DNA of 10,296 nucleotides from CAYLNH01 sp964384625 (GTDB taxonomy: Bacteria; Verrucomicrobiota; Lentisphaeria; JABSQK01). Of the stretch, positions 5,079 to 10,296 are shown one piece after another. The translations under genes were made by a program, and so were the position numbers. The notes beneath the pieces were generated by a model. It was not told where the DNA came from. It searched no databases and worked only from the letters and a program-made list of their open reading frames with translations. The stretch is from positions 1-10,296 of the forward strand of contig CAYLNH010000263.1 in assembly GCA_964384625.1 (NCBI GenBank), read 5' to 3'. How positions within the stretch are numbered: position 1 is the stretch's first letter; each line of letters starts with the position of its first letter.

Positions 5079-7694
5079 GTGCGCTACGCAATAGTATCTG
5101 ACATCCACGGCAATCTGCAGGCCTGGCGGGCGGTCATGAAGGATCTGCGCGCCCAGCAGGTCGACGGCATTCTGTGTCTTGGCGATGTTGTCGGTTACGG
5201 CCCGAACCCGGCGGAAGTCCTGGAAGCCGTACGGCATGACGTGCCGGACATCCTGATCGGCAATCACGACGCGGTCGTGGCGGGGTTGTTCGATGCCGCC
5301 GCCTTTCAGGACAGTTCACGACGGATGATCGAATGGACCACGCAGCAGTTGGGGGCGGAGTCGAAAGCGTTCTGTGCCGACCTGCCCTATACCCTGATCG
5401 GTGACGGCTTCCTTTGCTCCCATGGCGACTTCAGCGACCCGGCGGCGTTCGTCTATCTCGACGAGGAAACGGTGGATCGCTCGTGGCCGGTAACGACCGA
5501 ACAGTTTCTCTTTGTCGGACACACGCACATCCCGGCAGTCCATATCCTGCATCCGGACGGTGGGTTTTCGTCCCGGCCGGCGACGGACTTTCAGATGGAG
5601 CCCGGTTCGCGCTACGCGATCAATGTCGGGTCGGTCGGCATGCCGCGGGACGGCGATTTGCGCGCCAGCTACTGCATCTACGACTGGGACACCGGCACCG
5701 TCTGGTTCCGGCGAGCCCCGTTCAATGTCAATGCCTTCCGGCGGGCGGTGCGCCAACGGATTCCCAAGGAAACCGCGGATTACGTCATTCAGCTCTACGG
5801 CGAGGAAGAGTCCGCGCCGCATCGATTGGAGGATTTCTCCGCCGCACCGAGCAGTCCGCGGCAACGGCCGCCGCGGCGCAAGAGTCGGCGGTTGACGATG
5901 AGCTCGAAGAACCGCGGCAAACGGGCGCCGACCGCAACCTTGCCGGCGCCGGCAAAGCAATCGAAGACTCCGGCCGCGGTCGGGATTATGGCCGCCGTGC
6001 TGTTGCTCGCGGGGCTCGGCGTTGTTGCCGCGATGGTGCTGTGGCGGCCGCCGCGCCGGCGGCAGACGCCGTTGCCGGCCGCCGTGCGGAAACAGCCCGC
6101 AAGGCATCCCGGACCAACGGCCAGACCGCCGCCGCCGCCGAACCCCGGACCCAGGGCGAATCCGCCACCCGACCCCGACCCCACACCGAAGCCGGACCCG
6201 GACCCGGAGCCGCAACCCGGCCGCGAACCCAAGCCACTCGTGCTGGTGGCCTCAGTGACGGCGGTTGATCGGTGGGCCGACAGAATGACCTTCAAACTGA
6301 AGGAAGTAATCGAGGGGGACTTCGAGCTTGAAACGTTTCCCCTCAAAGGGAAGGGCGAGTCACACAAGGAGTTCAAGATCGGCGGGGTCTATCGCCTCGA
6401 AATGGAGACGTTCGGCGGCAGGATCAAGTTCAAAGGCGCCACTCTCGTCGACGGCTTGCCGGTTGCCTTCCCGCCGCTTGAGGAGCCGGAATCCTGGCCG
6501 GTTGCTCTGCAACAGAAGAACTCTGTGCTGCTGGACCCGCAACCCGGTGAGGACCGACCTCCCGATGGTGTTGTTGTCGGTACTCTGAGCGGTGAACCCA
6601 TCGGGCTCCTGGAGCCGAAGGCAGGGACCAACTATCACAAGTCGTTTGTCGTCTACCAGTTTGAGACGCCGCCGGTGTCGGGAAAGTACGACGTCTGGGT
6701 CTTGTTGCCCGGCAACACCAGGTATGCGGGAATCATGCGATTCCGGGTCAACAAGGTGGCGCTGACGGAGACCGCGGTGGTTCTGGCTGCGCCCAAAAAC
6801 GAGAAGGACCAGCCGCGGTGGCAGAAACTCGGCTGCCTGACGATTCCGGCTACCACGAAGCAGGTGCACGTGGTGACTGTCGCTCATCCCCGGGACCAGT
6901 CCCGGGCCATCGCCTTGAAGACGGTTCTGGTGAAACAGCCCAACGCCGCGGCGCCCAGGCGCACGGCGCTCAAACTTGTCGCGGAAGTGACGGATATCGA
7001 GCGGCGAACCGGTGAGGTGACGTTCCGTGTGGCTTCAGTGAGTGCCGGAAAGTTTGAGCGGGAAACGTTTACGCTTACGGGCGACGAGGAGTTCCGCCGA
7101 CCCTTCAAAGAACGGGCGTACTACGTTCTGGAACTGCAGGCCGCCGGGGATGATCTGCAGTTGGATAACTCCACGCTGCAGAGGACGGCGCCCAAGGTTG
7201 CTTCGGTTCTTTCCGTTTGCGTCAAAGGACCGACCAGAGGCAGAAAATGGCCCGTCAACCCGAAAGCCGGTGAATGTGTTCTGCTCGACCCGAAGTACGG
7301 CGTCGACCGACTGGCGGGGGAGACGATCTTCGGGAAACCGACCGGCAAGATCATGACCAGCCGAAAAAGGATGGGACAGTCCATGCAGGACAGCGTGGAG
7401 GTTTCGTACCAACTCAAAGATATGCCGCCGGAAGCGACGTACTACTGTTGGGTGTTGATGCCGCCGAACGCAACCACCACCACAGTTCAGTTCCACTTCG
7501 GGGAAGGCGATGCCAAAGTCGCCGTCGTCAAACGGACATTCAAGCATCCGGGAGATGCAGTCCAGTGGCTGAAGTGCCGCCAACCCGTGAAACTCCCGGC
7601 AGGTATCCAACAGATTCGCGTGACGACCACGGCCGTGACCGAGGGGTTCCCGGATGGGGTTGCGGCGAAGGTGATCCTGCAGAAAACGAAGTAG
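5079..7694 (+). CDS. Metallophosphoesterase fused to a membrane helix, Pro-rich stalk and duplicated C-terminal domain
   Basis: This 871-residue protein has four parts. Residues 1-245 are a complete calcineurin-like metallophosphoesterase of the YfcE/COG0639-like type: D8-I-H10-G-N, GD36VVGYGP, GN62HD, SH115G, GH148TH150IP and NVGSVGMPRDGD. All metal and catalytic residues expected for the fold are present. A basic, Pro-rich linker leads to one strong hydrophobic helix (about 300-322), then a stalk very rich in Pro and Asp (about 347-385, DPDPTPKPDPDPEP). Two copies of an unknown domain follow (387-620 and 631-871). If the phosphoesterase is cytosolic, the copies are extracytoplasmic, but Arg and Lys flank both sides of the helix, so topology is not settled by charge. 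The start is GTG, which gives the canonical MRYAIVSDIHGN terminus. An in-frame ATG at 5898 (residue 274) could mark an old gene boundary. The substrate is unknown and could be a nucleotide, a phosphodiester or a phosphoprotein. Confidence 0.88.
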   Translation: MRYAIVSDIHGNLQAWRAVMKDLRAQQVDGILCLGDVVGYGPNPAEVLEAVRHDVPDILIGNHDAVVAGLFDAAAFQDSSRRMIEWTTQQLGAESKAFCADLPYTLIGDGFLCSHGDFSDPAAFVYLDEETVDRSWPVTTEQFLFVGHTHIPAVHILHPDGGFSSRPATDFQMEPGSRYAINVGSVGMPRDGDLRASYCIYDWDTGTVWFRRAPFNVNAFRRAVRQRIPKETADYVIQLYGEEESAPHRLEDFSAAPSSPRQRPPRRKSRRLTMSSKNRGKRAPTATLPAPAKQSKTPAAVGIMAAVLLLAGLGVVAAMVLWRPPRRRQTPLPAAVRKQPARHPGPTARPPPPPNPGPRANPPPDPDPTPKPDPDPEPQPGREPKPLVLVASVTAVDRWADRMTFKLKEVIEGDFELETFPLKGKGESHKEFKIGGVYRLEMETFGGRIKFKGATLVDGLPVAFPPLEEPESWPVALQQKNSVLLDPQPGEDRPPDGVVVGTLSGEPIGLLEPKAGTNYHKSFVVYQFETPPVSGKYDVWVLLPGNTRYAGIMRFRVNKVALTETAVVLAAPKNEKDQPRWQKLGCLTIPATTKQVHVVTVAHPRDQSRAIALKTVLVKQPNAAAPRRTALKLVAEVTDIERRTGEVTFRVASVSAGKFERETFTLTGDEEFRRPFKERAYYVLELQAAGDDLQLDNSTLQRTAPKVASVLSVCVKGPTRGRKWPVNPKAGECVLLDPKYGVDRLAGETIFGKPTGKIMTSRKRMGQSMQDSVEVSYQLKDMPPEATYYCWVLMPPNATTTTVQFHFGEGDAKVAVVKRTFKHPGDAVQWLKCRQPVKLPAGIQQIRVTTTAVTEGFPDGVAAKVILQKTK
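6237..6938 (+). repeat. First copy of the duplicated C-terminal domain (protein-level repeat)
   Basis: Residues 387-620 of the fusion protein align by eye with residues 631-871. Matching landmarks are LVLVASVTAVD with LKLVAEVTDIE, MTFKLKEV with VTFRVASV, FELETFPLKG with FERETFTLTG, YRLEME with YVLELQ, SVLLDPQPGEDR with CVLLDPKYGVDR, YDVWVLLPGNT with YYCWVLMPPNA, and a closing AIALKTVLVKQ with GVAAKVILQKT. Each copy looks all-beta: a small barrel-like part of about 70 residues, then a larger sandwich-like part that could bind carbohydrate or peptide. Confidence 0.75.
6889..6906. other. Near-perfect palindrome inside the coding sequence
   Basis: CCCGGGAC (6889-6896), two bases, then GTCCCGGG (6899-6906) form perfect 8-base inverted arms. 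It lies at the end of domain copy 1 and encodes the segment around PRDQSR. It could form a very stable mRNA hairpin or slow translation between the two copies, but may simply be GC-rich coding sequence. Confidence 0.4.
6969..7691 (+). repeat. Second copy of the duplicated C-terminal domain (protein-level repeat)
   Basis: Residues 631-871 are the second copy and run to the end of the protein. The copies have diverged strongly in DNA and protein while keeping landmark positions, so the duplication is old and is not an assembly artefact. This copy has a Cys (YYCWVLM) where copy 1 has Asp-Val, and several extra Lys and Arg in its middle. Confidence 0.75.
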
Positions 7695-7716
7695 TAGGCC
7701 TGGGCCGCCCGGCCGG

Positions 7717-7733
7717 CTGCGGCTCAACCGCAG
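7717..7733. terminator. Short GC-rich hairpin after the fusion gene, weak terminator candidate
   Basis: CTGCGG (7717-7722) and CCGCAG (7728-7733) pair around a 5-base loop, 23 bases after the stop codon at 7692-7694. It is followed by AAAGGAAATT and not by a T-run, so it does not meet the usual intrinsic terminator pattern. Its place between a gene end and a new promoter is what suggests the role. Confidence 0.3.
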
Positions 7734-7755
7734 AAAGGAAATTCCACGCCCGCCC

Positions 7756-7784
7756 TTGATTTATTAAGTGACATTATGTATAAC
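7756..7784 (+). promoter_or_regulatory. Possible second sigma-70 promoter upstream of the pseudopilin
   Basis: TTGATT (7756-7761) and TATAAC (7779-7784) are separated by 17 bases, in a locally AT-rich patch within GC-rich DNA. It lies just upstream of the stronger promoter at 7810-7837 and points the same way. The match is partial, so this is a candidate only. Confidence 0.35.
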
Positions 7785-7809
7785 AGTGCCCGATGAAGGA
7801 GCGAAACCC

Positions 7810-7837
7810 TTGACATGTGAGGCTGGTGGGATATAAT
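7810..7837 (+). promoter_or_regulatory. Near-consensus sigma-70 promoter of the pseudopilin gene
   Basis: TTGACA (7810-7815) and TATAAT (7832-7837) are both exact matches to the housekeeping consensus, with a 16-base spacer. Transcription would start near 7844, giving a leader of about 33 bases that contains the ribosome binding site. This is the clearest promoter in the window and predicts strong, largely activator-independent expression. Confidence 0.8.
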
Positions 7838-7860
7838 TTCCATAGAGGGGAACCGAGAGA

Positions 7861-7867
7861 AGAGGAG
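7861..7867 (+). promoter_or_regulatory. Ribosome binding site that sets the pseudopilin start
   Basis: AGAGGAG ends 9 bases before the ATG at 7877. It rules out the longer reading from 7817, which would begin inside the promoter spacer, upstream of the -10 box. Confidence 0.8.
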
Positions 7868-7876
7868 TCAGATAAG

Positions 7877-8965
7877 ATGCGCCATACCCCGTATCCAGCG
7901 GGGGGTCGGATGTGGTTTACGCTGATTGAATTGTTGGTCGTGATTGCGATCACCGCAGTGCTTGCCGCCATGCTGCTGCCCGCCCTCAACCGGGCCAAAT
8001 GGCAGGCCAACCGGGCCGCCTGCATGGGGAACCTGAAGCAATGGGGGATTGCGGCCTTCATGTTTGGCGACGACCATGACGGCCGTGTGCCCCGCGGCAT
8101 CGACTGGTATGCCGACGCCTGTGGCAGCGCCCGCTGCACCGGACCGACCGCGGCCAATCCGACCCGTGAGATCTCCGCCCATTTCTGGCACACCAACCCC
8201 GGCGGTTGGCCCGGCTCCAAGCACCAGCGCAGCCCGGAGCAGCATGTCTCGTATGGCGGCATCGGCACCTGGCGGATGGGCGAGAACGGGGTTTTGGCCG
8301 CGTTGGGCTACTTCAAGGACGCCCGGTTGCTGTACTGCCCCGGTACAGATCGCCCGCCATGGAGTTACGGCAACCAGCGTTGGTATGCGGACACGGACCT
8401 GGCCTGGCATTCGACGCCGGTGAGCAAGTACTGGGAAGACGTTACGTCGGGCCGCGGTACGGGCAACATCTGGTCGGACAGTTCGATCGCCACCAGTTAT
8501 GCCCGCTTCCTTTACGGCCGTAAGTGGTACGAGATCTCGAACTATCCGGATGAGCACCCGGTCACTGCCCGGGTCGAGAAATACTGGCGCAATCCGAAGT
8601 TTGCGGATGTGGCGATGAAATGGGAGGGAAGTAGTGCCAGGAATCGTGATTACTCCCCGTTGATGTGGGCCTGCGCGCGCGGCAACGGCGCGATCCCGCA
8701 CGCCTGGGCCGGGGAACAGCCCGGCACCAACGGCGTCATGATCGACGGCAGCGCGCGCTGGATCTCCAAGCAGGAGCTCTATATGATGGTCGACCGCCTC
8801 AACCAGGAACTCGGCATCGGGCTGCCCCCCGAACCCTCCGGCGCCTACGGCGTCAGTCGGTTCGAGACGACGACGATCGATTCAACCTGCTGGGGTTGCT
8901 ACGGCGGGGACAAGGTGAAGTTCCAGATCCTTGCACGCTATGTTTTGACCATGGACGGAACGTGA
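7877..8965 (+). CDS. Type II secretion/pseudopilin-like protein with prepilin N-terminal signal
   Basis: The 362-residue protein begins with a 13-residue leader and then FTLIELLVVIAITAVLAAMLLPALNRAK, the class III prepilin signal. E18 is Glu+5 if F14 becomes residue 1 of the mature chain. The helix leads into CMGNLKQWG, as in DUF1559-like and Lentisphaerota pseudopilins, and the C-terminal third has H-AWAGEQPGTNGVMIDGSARW, the DUF1559-style His...DGS element. The residue before the cleavage site is Trp13, where classic prepilins have Gly. The body is long, rich in Trp, Tyr and Gly, and has several Cys (DACGSARC, LLYCPG, STCWGC), suggesting a disulfide-stabilised surface or periplasmic protein. 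Such proteins occur in many copies in PVC genomes with unknown roles, perhaps as surface fibres or secreted glycan-binding proteins. It has its own promoter and ribosome binding site, so it is probably a single-gene unit. Confidence 0.9.
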   Translation: MRHTPYPAGGRMWFTLIELLVVIAITAVLAAMLLPALNRAKWQANRAACMGNLKQWGIAAFMFGDDHDGRVPRGIDWYADACGSARCTGPTAANPTREISAHFWHTNPGGWPGSKHQRSPEQHVSYGGIGTWRMGENGVLAALGYFKDARLLYCPGTDRPPWSYGNQRWYADTDLAWHSTPVSKYWEDVTSGRGTGNIWSDSSIATSYARFLYGRKWYEISNYPDEHPVTARVEKYWRNPKFADVAMKWEGSSARNRDYSPLMWACARGNGAIPHAWAGEQPGTNGVMIDGSARWISKQELYMMVDRLNQELGIGLPPEPSGAYGVSRFETTTIDSTCWGCYGGDKVKFQILARYVLTMDGT

Positions 8966-8981
8966 GCGTAACCGTTAAGCC

Positions 8982-8999
8982 CAGCTTCACGTGAGGCTG
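8982..8999. terminator. 18-bp near-palindrome in the convergent spacer
   Basis: CAGCTTCACGTGAGGCTG is palindromic at 16 of 18 positions, the exception being one T-G pair, and centres on CACGTG. It is flanked by AAGCC (8977-8981) and GGCTT (9006-9010), which can extend the stem across a 6-base bulge. It starts 17 bases after the pseudopilin stop, in the 86-base gap before the convergent sialidase. This place suggests a two-way terminator, but there is no T-run on either side and a perfect palindrome leaves little loop. It could also be a protein-binding site. Confidence 0.4.
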
Positions 9000-9051
9000 T
9001 AATTCGGCTTCCGCTGGGGAGTACAAGTCGGACGGTTGCTTCTGGGGGGGA

Positions 9052-10128
9052 CTATGCGTTGCCCTTTACCCAGCCAACCGTGAACTGGGCCAAGGTCAGT
9101 CGGGCTGTGTCAGCCATGCGTTCGAACATGCCGTCCTCATATAGACAGAGGACGGTTCCTTCGGCGTTGACCGCCAGGTCGCTGTAGCCGGATGGGCCGG
9201 GTTCGATCACGCGTTTGGCGCCCCAACTTTCGCCCTCGTCCTCGCTCAACTGAACGGTCAGGTTTTTTCGATCGCGGACCGTGCTCCAGCGGCCGGACAA
9301 CTCCTGATCCAAAGTGTCGGGATTGGTGAAGAGGATCCCCTCCGGGTGACGTACAATGGCCGCATGACACACCGGCTCCAGCAGTGCCGGATCCGGTGTC
9401 GGCGTCGACCATCCGGTGGCGCCGTTCCGGCTGCGGGTGATCACGCGGCGGCGCTGATCATCCGGCAGATCGCGGTCGGGTTCATGGAAGCGCATGTTCA
9501 ACAGCACATCGCCGTCTGCCAGTTCCACGGCCGTTGTCTCGTTGCAGTTCGGGAAGGTTTCCGGCACCAGCTCGCCGGCCTGCCAGGTCTTGCCGTGGTC
9601 GTCGCTGTACACGACGCCGCAGCGGTTCGGCAGATGAAACGTTGTCCCGAGCGAAACCCAGATGGAAGAGATCAGCCGGCCGGAGGAAAGCTGGATGCCA
9701 TGACCCGGACCAAACGCCAGGATGGTCCAGTCGTATTCGTCCCGGAACGCCTCGAAGGTGTCGGTAATTTCGACCGGATCGCTCCAGGTGGCGCCGTCGT
9801 CGTCACTGCGGATGTAGTAGGCGCGATGATACAGGTTGCAGAACAACGCATGCACACAGTCTTCATCCTGGTCCGGGATACAGACGAAGTTGTTCATGGT
9901 CGGTTCCGGGAAGTCAGCGTGGTCAGCAATCGTAAACGGTTCGTCCCACGTCGCGCCGCCGTCGGTGCTGCGCCGCATGCGAATGTCGATCACATCGTGA
10001 TCGCCGCCGTCATCGCGGCGCGCCTCGCAGTAGGCCAGGGCCGTGCCGTTCGGTGTTACCGTGATGCCGGGAATCCGGTAGTTGTAGTACCCGCCCTTCC
10101 GGGCCTCGAACAATGTTGTCTTCTTCAT
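9052..10128 (-). CDS. Exo-alpha-sialidase-like enzyme (GH33 type, Asp-box beta-propeller)
   Basis: The 358-residue protein fits a single six-bladed sialidase propeller. The N-terminus has YRIPG with R18, the first arginine of the carboxylate-binding triad; R213 (LLNMR) and R287 (DRKNLTV) are the likely second and third. E197 (NETTAVEL) and Y315 (GYSDL) match the Glu/Tyr nucleophile pair, and D43 or D45 is the likely acid Asp. Asp boxes are STDGGATW (54-61), SDDDGATW (108-115), SDDHGKTW (175-182) and SEDEGESW (295-302), with a degenerate one near 233-240. The expected reaction is release of terminal sialic acid, though this family in PVC bacteria is broad and other acidic sugars are possible. 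No signal peptide is present, so it should act inside the cell. AAGG lies 8 bases before the ATG. The gene is convergent with the pseudopilin gene. Confidence 0.9.
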   Translation of the reverse strand: MKKTTLFEARKGGYYNYRIPGITVTPNGTALAYCEARRDDGGDHDVIDIRMRRSTDGGATWDEPFTIADHADFPEPTMNNFVCIPDQDEDCVHALFCNLYHRAYYIRSDDDGATWSDPVEITDTFEAFRDEYDWTILAFGPGHGIQLSSGRLISSIWVSLGTTFHLPNRCGVVYSDDHGKTWQAGELVPETFPNCNETTAVELADGDVLLNMRFHEPDRDLPDDQRRRVITRSRNGATGWSTPTPDPALLEPVCHAAIVRHPEGILFTNPDTLDQELSGRWSTVRDRKNLTVQLSEDEGESWGAKRVIEPGPSGYSDLAVNAEGTVLCLYEDGMFERMADTARLTLAQFTVGWVKGNA

Positions 10129-10169
10129 TTCAATAACCTTCTTCTGAATGCTCTTCTTTCAGGATGTAT

Positions 10170-10189
10170 CATGAGCATCCCTGCTCATG
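10170..10189. promoter_or_regulatory. Operator-like 20-bp inverted repeat upstream of the sialidase
   Basis: CATGAGCATCCCTGCTCATG has perfect 8-base arms around TCCC. It ends 41 bases upstream of the sialidase ATG, a usual place for a repressor or activator site at or near a transcription start. It could also form an RNA hairpin in the 5' leader. No cognate regulator gene is in the window. Confidence 0.45.
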
Positions 10190-10223
10190 TCCGGAGCACA
10201 AGTTGACGCTCGCTACGCTCACT

Positions 10224-10240
10224 GCTGCCCGTTGGGCAGC
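10224..10240. other. GC-rich hairpin upstream of the sialidase
   Basis: GCTGCCC (10224-10230) and GGGCAGC (10234-10240) form a perfect 7-base stem with a GTT loop. On the plus strand it is followed by CATATTAATCC and on the minus strand by AGTGAGCG, so neither side has a terminator T-run. It may belong to the end of an unseen neighbouring gene or to a small palindromic repeat family. Confidence 0.4.
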
Positions 10241-10296
10241 CATATTAATCCGGCATGCAAATAGGCGACACTCGTCATGCTGCTGCATATGCGATA

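Larger units (their letters stand above)
10129..10296 (-). promoter_or_regulatory. Upstream region of the sialidase, rich in inverted repeats
   Basis: I see no coding region in this 168-base stretch. It should hold the sialidase promoter on the minus strand, but I found no clear -35/-10 pair. AAGG at 10137-10140 (as CCTT) is the ribosome binding site. Besides the two inverted repeats listed separately, GCATG (10253-10257) and CATGC (10276-10280) can pair, and GCATATGC (10285-10292) is a perfect palindrome. The window ends before another gene is reached. Confidence 0.4.

Noticed and set aside
5316..6215. 299-codon minus-strand frame and a 284-codon plus-strand alternate frame (5414-6268) over the phosphoesterase
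   Set aside because: Both are Arg- and Gly-rich low-complexity products overlapping the conserved phosphoesterase and the Pro-rich stalk.
6121..6240. CCG/GAC-rich tract as a DNA tandem repeat
   Set aside because: It is irregular at the DNA level and is explained by the Pro/Asp-rich stalk of the encoded protein.
7817..7876. Longer N-terminus for the pseudopilin starting at 7817
   Set aside because: That start lies in the promoter spacer, upstream of the TATAAT box, so it would not be on the mRNA. The ATG at 7877 has a well-spaced AGAGGAG.
7868..8701. 277-codon minus-strand frame opposite the pseudopilin
   Set aside because: The plus strand has promoter, ribosome binding site and prepilin signal. 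The antisense product has no domain.
9346..10206. 286-codon plus-strand frame opposite the sialidase
   Set aside because: The minus strand carries Asp boxes and the sialidase catalytic residues. The plus frame is a shadow.
1..10296. CRISPR array, tRNA or rRNA gene, insertion sequence, toxin-antitoxin or phage-defence genes
   Set aside because: I looked on both strands and saw no regularly spaced repeats, no tRNA-like cloverleaf, no transposase motif and no small toxin-antitoxin pair.

Overview
This GC-rich bacterial window carries seven genes. I see no tRNA, rRNA, CRISPR array or transposase. The gene set suggests the PVC superphylum, most likely Lentisphaerota or Kiritimatiellota, with Planctomycetes or Verrucomicrobia as alternatives. 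The grounds are a sulfatase coupled to a heparinase-like lyase, a GH33-type sialidase, and a large pseudopilin with the FTLIELLVVIAI / LLPALNRA / NLKQWG pattern that is abundant in those phyla. The phylum is an inference from gene content and was not tested with a marker gene.

Layout: a nucleoside hydrolase (57-983, +) meets a small basic two-helix membrane protein (984-1346, -) stop codon to stop codon with no gap. A 105-bp divergent spacer leads to a secreted heparinase II/III-family polysaccharide lyase (1452-3542, +). The lyase stop codon lies against, or overlaps, the start of a formylglycine-type sulfatase (3548-4957, +). After 121 bp comes a large composite protein (5079-7694, +) with a metallophosphoesterase, one membrane helix, a proline-rich stalk and two copies of an unrecognised domain of about 235 residues. 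A spacer with a near-consensus sigma-70 promoter precedes the pseudopilin-like protein (7877-8965, +). An 86-bp convergent spacer with an 18-bp near-palindrome separates it from a sialidase-like enzyme (9052-10128, -). The last 168 bp hold two clear inverted repeats and no gene.

How the genes may work together: the lyase and sulfatase form a likely operon for a sulfated uronic-acid polysaccharide such as a glycosaminoglycan or a marine equivalent, and the sialidase adds sialoglycan trimming. The lyase has a signal peptide, but the sulfatase, sialidase and nucleoside hydrolase do not. This fits lyase action outside the cytoplasm followed by finishing of small products inside, unless the starts are mis-set. 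No SusC/SusD pair, sugar transporter or regulator is present in the window.

The most unusual object is the 871-residue phosphoesterase-membrane-ectodomain protein. Its layout resembles a receptor whose cytosolic output domain is a phosphoesterase, similar in plan to transmembrane Ser/Thr kinases with repeated ectodomains. I know of no described family with this combination, but novelty cannot be tested from the sequence alone.
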